Assembly (NCBI GenBank): GCA_963728975.1
Contig: CAVSMF010000004.1
Location: forward strand, 106,592 to 170,591
From: DATFCK01 sp963728975
Lineage (GTDB): Bacteria; Verrucomicrobiota; Verrucomicrobiia; Chthoniobacterales; UBA10450
DNA length: 64,000 nucleotides
Direction of reading: 5' to 3'
Position 1 is the stretch's first letter. Every line of letters begins with the position of its first letter. The notes under the pieces are model-generated. The model was not told where the DNA came from, did no database searches, and saw only the letters and a program-made list of their open reading frames with translations. The translations under genes and the position numbers were made by a program. Shown here piece by piece: positions 17,115-25,687 of this stretch.

Positions 17115-20044
17115 ACGAGTTCGGCTATTGGCGCAGTCTGAAAGAGTTGTCCGATCGGGGCGCGATTGACGAACAGGATCTCAACGAATTTTTCGCTGGT
17201 GCTTCGGAGTGGCCCGAGGACTGGAGCCGGCGCGATTTTGTCCGCCTGCTGGGGGCATCGCTTGCCCTGGCGGGGTTCAGTTCCTGTACAAAACAACCGG
17301 TCGAAAAGATCGTGCCTTACGTTAAGCAACCCGAAGAAGTGGTGCCGGGCAAGCCGCTGCGATTTGCCACGGCAACACAGTTCGGAGGATTCGCTCAGGG
17401 ATTGTTGGTCACCAGTTATGAAGGGCGTCCGACCAAAATCGAAGGCAACCCCGATCATGCCGCCAGCCTCGGAGCGACAACGGTGTGGGCGCAGGCGGAT
17501 GTTCTCGATCTTTACGATCCGGACCGGGCCCAGACCGTAACCACCGGCGGGGCAATCAAATCCGCAGGCGATTTTTGGAATGCACTCAATCTTGTTCTGG
17601 GCTCGGTCAAAGCGAATGCCGGCGCCACCCTGCGGATTCTAACCGAGTCGATCACCTCTCCCACGTTGCTGACCCAGCTGGGGGACGTGTTCCAAAATTT
17701 TCCCGCCGCCCGCTGGACCGTCTGGGATCCGCTCAATCGTGACAACGCGGCGGGCCGGGAAGTAATTTTCGATCTAACCAAGGCAAAAACGATTGTTGCT
17801 TTCGATTCCGATTTTCTTTACGCCCATCCGCACGCTCTTCGTTACGCCCGCGATTTCGCCAGAGGGCGCCGGGTAATCGAACAAAGCGGAGCGCGGATGA
17901 GCCGGTTCTACGCGGCTGAGCCCACTCCCACCATCACCGGTTCGAATGCCGATCATCGGTTGGCGATTTCGGCGAAAGACATTCTGCCGCTGGCTCGGAC
18001 CATCGCCGCCCGTCTCGGAATCGGTTCGGTTGCCGCCGGAAACGCCGAACATTCGGACTGGGTGGCGGCGGTTGTTCGCGATTTACAAAACAACCGCGGC
18101 GCCAGCATCGTTATCGCCGGCGAAACGCAGCCGCCGGAACTGCACGCGCTCGTAAACGAAATGAACAGGGCCCTCGGCAACGCCGGCGTCACTGTTTCGC
18201 CGGCCCCGGCGGTGCCTTCTCCGAACAACCGGACCGCGCTTCGCGAATTAGTCGATGAAATGCAGCGGGGCGCGGTCGATCTCCTGATCGTCCTGGGCGG
18301 CAATCCGCTGTATGACGCGCCGGCGGATTTCAATTTCGCGGATGCATTTAACAAGGTGAAGCTCCGCGTGCATCACAGCGTTCATTTCAACGAAACCTCC
18401 CGGCAATCGCATTGGCATCTCGCCGCCACTCACTTTTTGGAATCGTGGAGCGATATCCGCGCTTTTGACGGCTCGATTTCGATTGTCCAGCCGTTGATCG
18501 AGCCGATGTATGCCGGCATTTCCGCGCACGAAGTTTTGGAAGCGCTGGTCAACGCGTCGCCCCGGACACCCTATGAGATTGTGCGGGGCCGATGGCAAGC
18601 GTTGCATCAGGCGCCGGACTTCGAAGAGAAATGGCGGGAAACGCTTAGCAATGGAGTTGTCCGGAACCTCCCCTTACCAGCCCCAAATCCACCGCCCCTC
18701 GGAACTCCCCAATATCGGCACCCAATCCCTGACTCGACTCCGGCTGCGGGAGCGACTCCGGCTGGGCCGGGAAGCGCATCTTCATCCGTTCTCGAAGTCC
18801 TGTTTCGGCCCGACATTAGCGTGCGCGACGGGCGGTATGCGAATAACGGATGGTTGCAGGAGCTGCCCCGCCAGTTTTCCAAGATCGTCTGGGATAACGC
18901 GGCGCTCGTTAGTCCAAAACTGGCCGAACAGGCCGATCTGGAGAATGGAGACATCGTTGAGCTAACCTTCCGCGGCCGAACCCTAAAAGCGCCAATCTGG
19001 ATTCAGCCGGGCCAGGCGGACAATTCCATTACCCTGCCGCTGGGTTACGGGCGCAAGATCGCCGGGCGTGTCGGACAAGATGTCGGATTCAACGCTTACA
19101 TCCTGCGGCCATCCGACGCGCTCTGGTTTGGAGATGGCCTAACGATGCGGAAAACCGGCGATGAACACCAGTTAGTCGGCACCCAGCACCATTTTACCGT
19201 AAACGGCCGAGGCATCCTTCATGATGGAACTTTCAAACAGTTTTTGGACGACCCGCACTTCGCCCAGGAAGCGGAGCAGCTTCCTCCCGCCGACGAGACT
19301 TTGTATCACCCCGAAGAATATCCCTACAAAGGTTACAAGTGGGGAATGGTTGTCGATCTCAACGTTTGTATCGGATGCCATGCCTGCACCATCGCCTGCC
19401 AGGCCGAGAATAACATTCCGGTTGTCGGCAAATCCCAGGTCGCCGTGCACCGGGAGATGCACTGGATCCGGTTAGACACATTTTATTCGGATTCGGCCGC
19501 AACTCCCAGGCTCACCCATCAGCCGGTTCCCTGCATGCACTGCGAGGACGCCCCCTGCGAGCTCGTCTGCCCCGTGGGCGCAACCGTCCACGACAACGAA
19601 GGGCTAAATCTTCAAATCTACAATCGCTGTGTCGGCACCCGTTACTGTTCCAACAACTGCCCTTACAAAGTCAGGCGATTCAATTTCCTCGAGTACAACA
19701 ACCACCTGAGTCCGACAGTAAAGCTGGTAAAAAATCCGGACGTAACCGTGCGCTCGCGCGGGGTGATGGAGAAATGCACCTATTGTCTGCAGCGCATCAA
19801 TGCCGCCCGGATCAAGTCCGAGCTGGAGCAGCGCGCCATCCGGGACGGCGAGATCGTCCCCGCCTGCGCCCAGGTTTGCCCGGCCGAAGCGATTACCTTC
19901 GGCAACATGAACGATCCCCGGAGCCGGCTGATGCGATCCAAGCGCTCTCCCCTCAACTACTGGATGTTAGGCGAACTCAACACCCAGCCGCGCACGAGCT
20001 ATCTCGCCAAACTGCGCAATCCCAGCCCCGAATGGAAAGCGTGA
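17111..20044 (+). CDS. actB: alternative complex III Fe-S/molybdopterin-oxidoreductase-like subunit ActB
   Basis: 977 aa. A twin-arginine-like motif SRRDFVRLLGASLALAG (about 44-60) precedes a domain related to molybdopterin oxidoreductases. In ACIII this domain has lost the cofactor. A C-terminal four-cluster ferredoxin domain follows with CIGCHACTIACQAENN, CMHCEDAPCELVCP, CVGTRYCSNNCPYK and CTYCLQRI...CAQVCPAEA. These clusters are thought to relay electrons between the quinol site and the hemes. A Pro/Ala-rich loop lies near residues 525-560. The start overlaps actA by 4 bases, and the stop overlaps the actC ATG (TGATG). Confidence 0.94.
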   Translation: MNEFGYWRSLKELSDRGAIDEQDLNEFFAGASEWPEDWSRRDFVRLLGASLALAGFSSCTKQPVEKIVPYVKQPEEVVPGKPLRFATATQFGGFAQGLLVTSYEGRPTKIEGNPDHAASLGATTVWAQADVLDLYDPDRAQTVTTGGAIKSAGDFWNALNLVLGSVKANAGATLRILTESITSPTLLTQLGDVFQNFPAARWTVWDPLNRDNAAGREVIFDLTKAKTIVAFDSDFLYAHPHALRYARDFARGRRVIEQSGARMSRFYAAEPTPTITGSNADHRLAISAKDILPLARTIAARLGIGSVAAGNAEHSDWVAAVVRDLQNNRGASIVIAGETQPPELHALVNEMNRALGNAGVTVSPAPAVPSPNNRTALRELVDEMQRGAVDLLIVLGGNPLYDAPADFNFADAFNKVKLRVHHSVHFNETSRQSHWHLAATHFLESWSDIRAFDGSISIVQPLIEPMYAGISAHEVLEALVNASPRTPYEIVRGRWQALHQAPDFEEKWRETLSNGVVRNLPLPAPNPPPLGTPQYRHPIPDSTPAAGATPAGPGSASSSVLEVLFRPDISVRDGRYANNGWLQELPRQFSKIVWDNAALVSPKLAEQADLENGDIVELTFRGRTLKAPIWIQPGQADNSITLPLGYGRKIAGRVGQDVGFNAYILRPSDALWFGDGLTMRKTGDEHQLVGTQHHFTVNGRGILHDGTFKQFLDDPHFAQEAEQLPPADETLYHPEEYPYKGYKWGMVVDLNVCIGCHACTIACQAENNIPVVGKSQVAVHREMHWIRLDTFYSDSAATPRLTHQPVPCMHCEDAPCELVCPVGATVHDNEGLNLQIYNRCVGTRYCSNNCPYKVRRFNFLEYNNHLSPTVKLVKNPDVTVRSRGVMEKCTYCLQRINAARIKSELEQRAIRDGEIVPACAQVCPAEAITFGNMNDPRSRLMRSKRSPLNYWMLGELNTQPRTSYLAKLRNPSPEWKA

Positions 20045-21447
20045 TGAGCGATCCCGAAGTTAAAACAACAATTCTAACATCGCGGATTTCACCGCTTGGT
20101 TACCCGACGAACCTGCTCGAACCGGGCCAAACCTACGAATCGGTCAACAAAACGATCAGCGAGATTCCGCTGAGCAGCCGCGCTCCCCTGACCTGGTGGG
20201 TCGGATTCGCCATCTCTTTCGTGTTGATGATGATGTTCCTGTTCGCTATTTCGTGGCTTTTCATAAAAGGCGTCGGCATTTGGGGCATCAACATTCCGGT
20301 GGCCTGGGGTTTTGCCATCGTGAACTTCGTTTGGTGGGTGGGAATTGCCCATGCCGGGACGTTCATCTCCGCCATTCTCCTTTTGATGGCGCAACAATGG
20401 CGCACCGCAATTAACCGCTTTACCGAAGCGATGACCCTGTTCGCAGTGGCCTGCGCCGGTCTGATGCCGTTGCTCCACCTCGGACGGCCCTGGGTTTTTT
20501 ATTGGCTCCTGCCCTATCCGGATACAATGGGGGTTTGGCCGCAATTTCGCAGCCCCTTGGTCTGGGATGTTTTCGCGGTCGGGACTTACTTCACTGTTTC
20601 CCTGCTGTTTTGGTACCTCGGACTGGTTCCCGACCTCGCCACCGTCCGCGATCGGGCCAAAAAATTCTGGCAGAAAAAAATCTACGGCTTTTTCGCCCTG
20701 GGCTGGCGGAATTCTGCGGCGCATTGGCAACGGCACCAGATCGCCTACCTCCTCCTGGCCGGACTGGCCACTCCTTTGGTGCTTTCAGTCCACAGCGTCG
20801 TTAGCTTCGATTTTTCGGTGGCGATTGTCCCCGGCTGGCACTCGACTATTTTCCCGCCCTACTTCGTGGCGGGTGCGATTTACTCCGGTTTTGCCATGGC
20901 CCTCAACATTATTATTCCGGTCCGCAGAATCTATCGCCTCCACAATGTCATTACCGCGCGTTACCTCAACAACATGGCTAACATCATGTTGGTAACGGGA
21001 ATGATCGTCGCCTACGGCTACTTCATCGAAGCCTTTATGGCCTGGTACAGCGGCGACATCTTCGAACGCTACATGATGACCAACCGAACCCTCGGCCCCT
21101 ACGGCTGGGTCTTTTGGGTGCTCATGCTTTGCAACGTCCTTGTGCCTCAGGCCCTCTGGTCCGCCCGGGTCCGGCGCAATTCCGTGCTCCTCTTTTTTGT
21201 CGCCCTTTTTATCAATGCCGGAATGTGGATCGAGCGCTTCGTGATCGTCGTCACCAGTCTCCACCGCGATTTTCCGCCCTCGATGTGGGCGATGTTTTTT
21301 CCGACCGCATGGGATTGGGCGATCTTGTTTGGCAGCGTAGGCCTCTTTCTCACCCTCCTCTTCCTCTTCATTCGCCTCCTCCCGATGATTTCCATTTCGG
21401 AAACGCGCGAACTCGTGGCGGAACCGCAGAAGGCGAACGTCCCATGA
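20044..21447 (+). CDS. actC: alternative complex III membrane subunit ActC (NrfD-like)
   Basis: 467 aa, highly hydrophobic with about ten membrane segments in the NrfD/PsrC fold, which holds the quinol site in ACIII. Recognisable stretches include IPVAWGFAIVNFVWWVGIAHAG, which is cut here to its core WWVGIAHAGTFISA, and HSVVSFDFSVAIVPGWHST. The ATG at 20044 is chosen because it overlaps the actB stop and gives the normal length. The stop overlaps actD by 4 bases. Confidence 0.94.
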   Translation: MSDPEVKTTILTSRISPLGYPTNLLEPGQTYESVNKTISEIPLSSRAPLTWWVGFAISFVLMMMFLFAISWLFIKGVGIWGINIPVAWGFAIVNFVWWVGIAHAGTFISAILLLMAQQWRTAINRFTEAMTLFAVACAGLMPLLHLGRPWVFYWLLPYPDTMGVWPQFRSPLVWDVFAVGTYFTVSLLFWYLGLVPDLATVRDRAKKFWQKKIYGFFALGWRNSAAHWQRHQIAYLLLAGLATPLVLSVHSVVSFDFSVAIVPGWHSTIFPPYFVAGAIYSGFAMALNIIIPVRRIYRLHNVITARYLNNMANIMLVTGMIVAYGYFIEAFMAWYSGDIFERYMMTNRTLGPYGWVFWVLMLCNVLVPQALWSARVRRNSVLLFFVALFINAGMWIERFVIVVTSLHRDFPPSMWAMFFPTAWDWAILFGSVGLFLTLLFLFIRLLPMISISETRELVAEPQKANVP

Positions 21448-21977
21448 AACCAAGCGAGACCCACGGTTTGCTGGCGGAATTCTTTACTCACCAGGAGTTG
21501 GTCCGCGCCGCCGAGGAAGCTTATCAGGCCGGTTTTCGAAAAATGGACGGGTTTGCGCCATTTCCGGTCGAAGGTTTGGCCGAGGCTCTCGGAAAAAAGA
21601 ACCGCCTGCCTTTGCTGGTTCTGATTGGCGGGATCGTTGGCGGCACCGGCGCTTATTTCATGGAGTGGTACGCAAATGCCGTCAGTTACCCGCTCAATAT
21701 CGGGGGCCGCCCGATCCACAGCTGGCCCTCCTTTATTCCGATCACATTCGAGCTGACGGTCCTTGGGGCGTCGCTCACCGCATTTTTGGCCGCGCTCGGA
21801 CTAAACGGACTGCCCCGTCCCTATCACCCGCTCTTCAATGTCCCGGAATTTGAACGCGCTTCCCAGGATCGATTTTTTCTCTGCATCGAAGCCAGCGACC
21901 CGCGGTTCGATCCCGAGAAGACGCGCGCTTTTCTGCAAAGCTTGAATCCCATTCTGATCGCGGAGGTGCCCGAGTGA
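21444..21977 (+). CDS. actD: alternative complex III subunit ActD (DUF3341)
   Basis: 177 aa. Begins with a cytoplasmic segment (LLAEFFTHQELVRAAE, then AYQAGFRKMDGFAPFPVEGL), followed by two membrane helices and a C-terminal domain with RPYHPLFNVPEFERAS and FFLCIEASDPRFD, the typical DUF3341 layout. It is a structural ACIII subunit close to ActC. ATG 21444 overlaps the actC stop. Its own stop overlaps GTG 21974 (GTGA), the start inherited by the interrupted actE. Confidence 0.92.
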   Translation: MKPSETHGLLAEFFTHQELVRAAEEAYQAGFRKMDGFAPFPVEGLAEALGKKNRLPLLVLIGGIVGGTGAYFMEWYANAVSYPLNIGGRPIHSWPSFIPITFELTVLGASLTAFLAALGLNGLPRPYHPLFNVPEFERASQDRFFLCIEASDPRFDPEKTRAFLQSLNPILIAEVPE

Positions 21978-23203
21978 AAAGGACCGGTAGGGCGCGACCG
22001 CCGGGCGCGCTGGATCCTGGTAAGGCGCGACCGCCGGGCACGCCGCAACGCAAAAAATTGCCGCACGATCTTCCCCTCGGGCTGCGGCCTGAAGAAGAGA
22101 TCTTTTTCATCACCATTTGTTGCAAGCGGCGCCATGAAAATCAGCTCTGCCAGCCAGAAATTGCTGGTGCACTATTTGACTCTGTCGCCTTTCGTAATCG
22201 CAAAGCGCTTTGGTTCGCGCATCTGGTTGTGCTTATGCCCGACCATTTGCATGCATTCATTTCCGTTCCGGATGACCAGGCGATACGGGATGTGATATCA
22301 AACTGGAAACGATATCTCGCGACAACGCTCAAGATTGATTGGCAACGCGACTTCTTTGATCATCGATTAAGGGGCGACGAGAGCTTTGCTGATAAGGCGG
22401 AATACGTCCGAGCTAATCCTGTTCGGGCGCGGCTGGTTACGGCCTCGGAAAACTGGCCGTATTTCTGGACGCCAGATGAGGCCCCCGGCGCGCCCGGCGG
22501 TCGCGCCCTACCAAGATCGCATTCCGCCCCCGGCGCGCCCGGCGGTCGCGCCCTACCAAGATCGCATTCCGCCCCCGGCGCGCCCGGCGGTCGCGCCCTG
22601 CCAAGATCGCGTTCCGCCTCCGGCGCGCCCGGCGGTCGCGCCCTACCGATGCTTGTCGCGATTGCTGTTCTGGCCTGCACCGCCTGCCGGCCGGACATGA
22701 GCAATCAACCGAAAGCCAGGCCGCTGACTGAGAGCGATTTCTTTTCCAATGCAAGCAACGCTCGCCCCCTTCCTCCGCACACGGTGGCGCGAGGCGACGC
22801 CCGGGAAAACGTCGCTTTTTACACCGGCCTAACGAACGGCGTCTACATCACCCGGTTGCCGGTCAAACTGACGTCCGAACTGCTCGCTCGCGGCCGGGAG
22901 CGCTTTGACGCGATGTGCGCCGAATGCCACGACCGCACCGGGAGCGGGAACGGCATGGTTGTGCAACGCGGTTTCCCCCAGCCTCCCTCCTATCATGTCG
23001 ATCGCCTGCGCAACGCCCCAATCGGCCATTTTTACGATGTCATCACCAATGGTTATGGCGTGATGTATTCCTACGCAACCCGGGTGGAGCCGGCCGATCG
23101 CTGGGCCATCGCCGCCTATATTCGCGCCTTGCAGTTGAGTCATCATGCCACCCTCTCCGACGTGGAACCGGCGGAGCAATCAAAACTGGAGGGTGAACAA
23201 TGA
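21974..23203 (+). CDS. RAYT transposase fused in frame to ActE (409-codon composite ORF)
   Basis: One uninterrupted frame covers three parts. Residues 26-166 are a REP-associated tyrosine transposase (Y1/HUH): FFITICC, the HUH pair in VVLMPDHLHAF (His91, His93) and the catalytic-type Tyr144 in EYVRANPVRARLV. Residues 170-225 are four 15-residue copies encoded by REP hairpins. Residues 226-409 are ActE. The GTG start overlaps the actD stop exactly as other operon junctions do, and the first codons Val/Met-Lys-Arg look like the n-region of the original ActE signal peptide. No stop separates the parts, so a fusion protein, or coupled RAYT plus re-initiated ActE, could be made. ActE without the insert would be about 187 aa. 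Confidence 0.85.
   Translation: MKRTGRARPPGALDPGKARPPGTPQRKKLPHDLPLGLRPEEEIFFITICCKRRHENQLCQPEIAGALFDSVAFRNRKALWFAHLVVLMPDHLHAFISVPDDQAIRDVISNWKRYLATTLKIDWQRDFFDHRLRGDESFADKAEYVRANPVRARLVTASENWPYFWTPDEAPGAPGGRALPRSHSAPGAPGGRALPRSHSAPGAPGGRALPRSRSASGAPGGRALPMLVAIAVLACTACRPDMSNQPKARPLTESDFFSNASNARPLPPHTVARGDARENVAFYTGLTNGVYITRLPVKLTSELLARGRERFDAMCAECHDRTGSGNGMVVQRGFPQPPSYHVDRLRNAPIGHFYDVITNGYGVMYSYATRVEPADRWAIAAYIRALQLSHHATLSDVEPAEQSKLEGEQ
21986..22044 (+). repeat. left REP pair of the RAYT element
   Basis: Two copies, GGTAGGGCGCGACCGCC... (21986-22010) and GGTAAGGCGCGACCGCC... (22019-22044), lie 33 bases apart. Each can fold through GGCGCG/CGCGCC-type pairing. They are inside the reading frame and encode RARPPGALDPGKARPPGTP. 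Confidence 0.85.
22487..22647 (-). repeat. right array of four REP hairpins with 45-bp period
   Basis: Four 26-base copies in inverted orientation to the left pair start at 22487, 22532, 22577 and 22622, spaced exactly 45 bases. The third has one change (CCCTGCC for CCCTACC). Because 45 is a multiple of three the array encodes a perfect 15-residue repeat (APGAPGGRALPRSHS) without breaking the frame into ActE. The actE ATG follows the last REP by one base. Confidence 0.88.
22649..23203 (+). CDS. actE: alternative complex III monoheme cytochrome c subunit ActE (downstream part of the composite ORF)
   Basis: 184 codons from the internal ATG. A hydrophobic stretch with lipobox (MLVAIAVLACTAC) leads into CRPDMSNQPKARPL, the family's conserved N-terminus. 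A single heme-c site CAECH follows, and a distal Met ligand is probably in the YGVMYSYA region. ActE carries electrons out of ACIII to the oxidase. From this ATG there is no ribosome site (sequence before it is the REP) and no positive n-region, so export as a lipoprotein would need the upstream Lys-Arg now 222 codons away. The stop overlaps the actF ATG. Confidence 0.85.
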   Translation: MLVAIAVLACTACRPDMSNQPKARPLTESDFFSNASNARPLPPHTVARGDARENVAFYTGLTNGVYITRLPVKLTSELLARGRERFDAMCAECHDRTGSGNGMVVQRGFPQPPSYHVDRLRNAPIGHFYDVITNGYGVMYSYATRVEPADRWAIAAYIRALQLSHHATLSDVEPAEQSKLEGEQ

Positions 23204-24360
23204 TCGCACCGGTTAACGAGTGGGCTGGCCGCACCAAAATCCCCTGCCTCATCGTTGGCATCCTCGGCCTGGCCGGATGCGTGGCGGGATGGATATTTGC
23301 TCCCCGCGACTTTTTCGTCGCCTACCTGTTTGCCGAACTTTTCTTTCTCGGCATTTCCCTCGGCTCGCTCTGTCTGCTGATGATTCACCATCTTACCGCC
23401 GGTCACTGGGGTTACGCGGTGCGTCGATTTCTCGAATCGGCAATTGGCAATTTGCCTTTGCTCGCTCTTCTATTCGTGCCGATCTGCTTTGGCCTAACCG
23501 ATCTTTATCCGTGGAAGCATCCGGCCCTGGTGGCAGCCAATGAGGTCCTTCATAAAAAAGCAGCCTACTTGAACACCCCCGGCTTTGTTATTCGCGCCGC
23601 CATTGTTTTCGCCATCTGGATCATCATCGCCCGGTTTCTCCTGAAGCATTCGGCCCAGCAAGACGTTACCGTCTCGGTGGAACCAACCCGCAAAATGCGA
23701 AGGCTGAGCGGTCCGGGATTGGTGATTTATCCGGTGACGATGACTTTCGCCTCCGTCGACTGGGTAATGTCGCTGGAAAAGGACTGGTATTCCACCATGT
23801 TCCCGGTCCTCATTTGCATCGGCCAGGTGCTGAGCGCGCTTGCCTTTGTGATCCTGTTGCTTTCCGCCGTGTCCCGTTCTTCCGAGATCGAGCCGCTCGC
23901 CGGCGAGGAAACCTTTCACAAGCTCGGGAACCTCCTCCTCGCCTTCACCATGATGTGGGCTTATCTCGCCTTCTCCCAACTCCTGATTATTTGGTCGGGA
24001 AATCTGCCCCACGAAATTTCATGGTACCTGCACCGGGTAGATCATGGCTGGCGGTGGGCCGCCATTTTTATCGTCCTATTTCACTTTTTCGTTCCGTTCT
24101 TTTTACTTCTTTCCCGGCCGGTAAAGAAGCGGCGGCGGGTGCTGGCCACGGTGGCCGCGTGCGTTTTGGTCGCGCATACCGTCGCCGTCTGGTGGGCGGT
24201 GGCTCCGAGCATTTTTGAACATTTTTACATCGGCTGGCTGACTTTGGCCGCGTTTTTGGCGGTGGGAGGCATCTGGTCGGCGGCGTTTCTGTGGAACTTG
24301 GAGCGCAAACGCCTTGTCCCGCTGAACGATCCACGGTTTGCCCTGGCTGTCCCGGCATGA
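23200..24360 (+). CDS. actF: alternative complex III membrane subunit ActF
   Basis: 386 aa with about ten membrane segments, the second NrfD-like subunit of ACIII. Typical segments are TFASVDWVMSLEKDWYSTMFP and LLLAFTMMWAYLAFSQLLIIW, here given by their cores VDWVMSLEKDWYSTMFP and MMWAYLAFSQLLIIW, and HRVDHGWRW. Start ATG 23200 overlaps the composite RAYT-actE stop, with GGAGGG at 23188-23193 as a good ribosome site. That shows actF translation does not depend only on coupling. The stop overlaps the next gene (ATGA). Confidence 0.93.
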   Translation: MIAPVNEWAGRTKIPCLIVGILGLAGCVAGWIFAPRDFFVAYLFAELFFLGISLGSLCLLMIHHLTAGHWGYAVRRFLESAIGNLPLLALLFVPICFGLTDLYPWKHPALVAANEVLHKKAAYLNTPGFVIRAAIVFAIWIIIARFLLKHSAQQDVTVSVEPTRKMRRLSGPGLVIYPVTMTFASVDWVMSLEKDWYSTMFPVLICIGQVLSALAFVILLLSAVSRSSEIEPLAGEETFHKLGNLLLAFTMMWAYLAFSQLLIIWSGNLPHEISWYLHRVDHGWRWAAIFIVLFHFFVPFFLLLSRPVKKRRRVLATVAACVLVAHTVAVWWAVAPSIFEHFYIGWLTLAAFLAVGGIWSAAFLWNLERKRLVPLNDPRFALAVPA

Positions 24361-24806
24361 ACCCGCAAACGAAGACTCCTGGCCACGAGAAGAAGGACGT
24401 TGATGTCCCTTCGTTGATGATCATCGCCTTGCTCTTGCTGGTTTCCGGTGTCATCATTTTTTTCGTTGTCTCCGGCTTGATGCGTTATTTCAAGCTCCAT
24501 GAAGCGGAATCCCAAAGCAGCCCGACCGCGCCGGTTACAGCCGTCCAAAAATATCCGGGACCGCGGCTGGAAGTTCGGCCGGCAATGGATCTGGCAAAGC
24601 TCCGCGCGGCGGAGGAATTGGATCTCCATTCCTATGGGTGGATCGACCGAAAATCCGGAACGGTCCGGGTGCCGATCGACCGGGCGATCCAACTGCTTTT
24701 GGAGCGCGGCCTGCCTGACGTCGGCGCCGGCAAAACCCCTCTCAGCCTGATGCAGGCGCGTCCTTTGGAACGGGCCACCCCGCCGCGATTGATGGAAAAC
24801 AAATGA
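24357..24806 (+). CDS. small single-helix membrane protein of the ACIII-caa3 operon
   Basis: 149 aa. A short cytoplasmic N-terminus and one membrane helix (about 22-42, ALLLLVSGVIIFFVVSGLM) are followed by a Pro-rich linker and a conserved-looking C-terminal part LDLHSYGWIDRKSGTVRV, then IDRAIQLLLERGLP. Similar small proteins accompany ACIII or caa3 genes in other genomes and may be an accessory or assembly subunit. The exact role is not known. It overlaps both neighbours by 4 bases. Confidence 0.72.
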   Translation: MNPQTKTPGHEKKDVDVPSLMIIALLLLVSGVIIFFVVSGLMRYFKLHEAESQSSPTAPVTAVQKYPGPRLEVRPAMDLAKLRAAEELDLHSYGWIDRKSGTVRVPIDRAIQLLLERGLPDVGAGKTPLSLMQARPLERATPPRLMENK

Positions 24807-25684
24807 AAACTCCCGCGTTTGGTTTTATTTTCATGCGCAACCTCGTTAGTCAGACTGGAGGACGCCGGCAGCGGCGCTCTCCATTACTTGAAGCAATTGT
24901 GCTGGCCATCGTTTGCATGTCCGTTCTGGCCGGCCGGGCCTGGGCCCTCACCCCCGGCGATTTGAACCGGGTGACGTTTGAGCAGCACCCGGGACGGCAG
25001 CTTCCGCCCGATCTTGTTTTTCGCGACGAAAACAACCGGCCATTCCGGTTAGGCGATCACTTTGGAGGAAAACCGACAATATTTGTCCTCGGTTATTACC
25101 GGTGTCCAATGCTCTGCACCTTAATAAATGACGGATTGATTCAGGCGTTACAGGAACTTCGCCTGGATGTCGGTCGCGATTTTCAGGTCGTTAACGTCAG
25201 CATCGATCCTACGGAAAAAGCGGCCGCGGCCGCGGCCAAAAAGCAGGATTACCTTCGCCGTTATGGACGGCCAGGCGCGGCCAAGGGCTGGCATTGCCTG
25301 GTGGGCGACGACCATTCGATCTCACAAGTGGCCGACGCACTGGGCTACCACTACGCCTACGATCCGCAGTCCCACGAATACGCGCATCCCAGCGGCATAG
25401 TGATCGTCACGCCCGAGGGAAAAATTTCGCATTATCTTTTCGGCGTAAATTTCAACCCGCGAGAACTGCTCGATAGCCTGGTCGCGGCCAAGCAGGAGCA
25501 AAGCTCTTCGGTCATCTCCCAGGTCCTGCTGCTTTGCTATCACTACAATCCGATCAAGGGCAAATACGGCGGACTGGTGCTGTCGATGGTCCGGGTTGGC
25601 AGCATCGGCTTTCTGGGCGCAATCGCCTGGGGGATTTTTTCGATGACGCGGCGTCCGACCAGGAAATCAATTCCGTCCGACTAA
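24803..25684 (+). CDS. SCO1/SenC-type copper chaperone
   Basis: 293 aa. A thioredoxin-like SCO protein delivers copper to the CuA site of the oxidase subunit II encoded just downstream. The copper-binding CxxxC is in YYRCPMLCTL and the third ligand His in EYAHPSGIVIV. An N-terminal signal/anchor (about 28-48) is matched by a C-terminal membrane helix (about 260-280), a two-anchor form seen in several ACIII operons. The start overlaps the previous stop (ATGA). Confidence 0.9.
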   Translation: MKTPAFGFIFMRNLVSQTGGRRQRRSPLLEAIVLAIVCMSVLAGRAWALTPGDLNRVTFEQHPGRQLPPDLVFRDENNRPFRLGDHFGGKPTIFVLGYYRCPMLCTLINDGLIQALQELRLDVGRDFQVVNVSIDPTEKAAAAAAKKQDYLRRYGRPGAAKGWHCLVGDDHSISQVADALGYHYAYDPQSHEYAHPSGIVIVTPEGKISHYLFGVNFNPRELLDSLVAAKQEQSSSVISQVLLLCYHYNPIKGKYGGLVLSMVRVGSIGFLGAIAWGIFSMTRRPTRKSIPSD

Positions 25685-25687
25685 AAC

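Larger units (their letters stand above)
21983..22648 (+). mobile_element. RAYT-REP element inserted in the actE signal-peptide region
   Basis: The insertion is bounded by inverted REP sequences: CGGTAGGGCGCGACCG... from 21985 and its reverse complement ending at 22648, identical over 26 bases. Two REPs lie left (21986-22010, 22019-22044) and four right in inverted orientation (22487, 22532, 22577 and 22622, each 26 bases). The transposase gene reads rightward between them. Taken as 21983-22648 the insert is 666 bp, exactly 222 codons. Removing it joins Met-Lys-Arg to MLVAIAVLACTAC, an ideal lipoprotein signal peptide. No target duplication is evident. Confidence 0.85.

Noticed and set aside
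22487..22647. Regular 45-bp repeat resembling a short CRISPR array
   Set aside because: The 19-base intervals are nearly identical to each other rather than unique spacers, the repeats are REP hairpins inside a reading frame, and there are no cas genes.
22360..22704. Minus-strand repeated frame opposite the right REP array
   Set aside because: It is the complement of the 45-bp REP repeats and of the RAYT/ActE coding sequence, with no independent signals.
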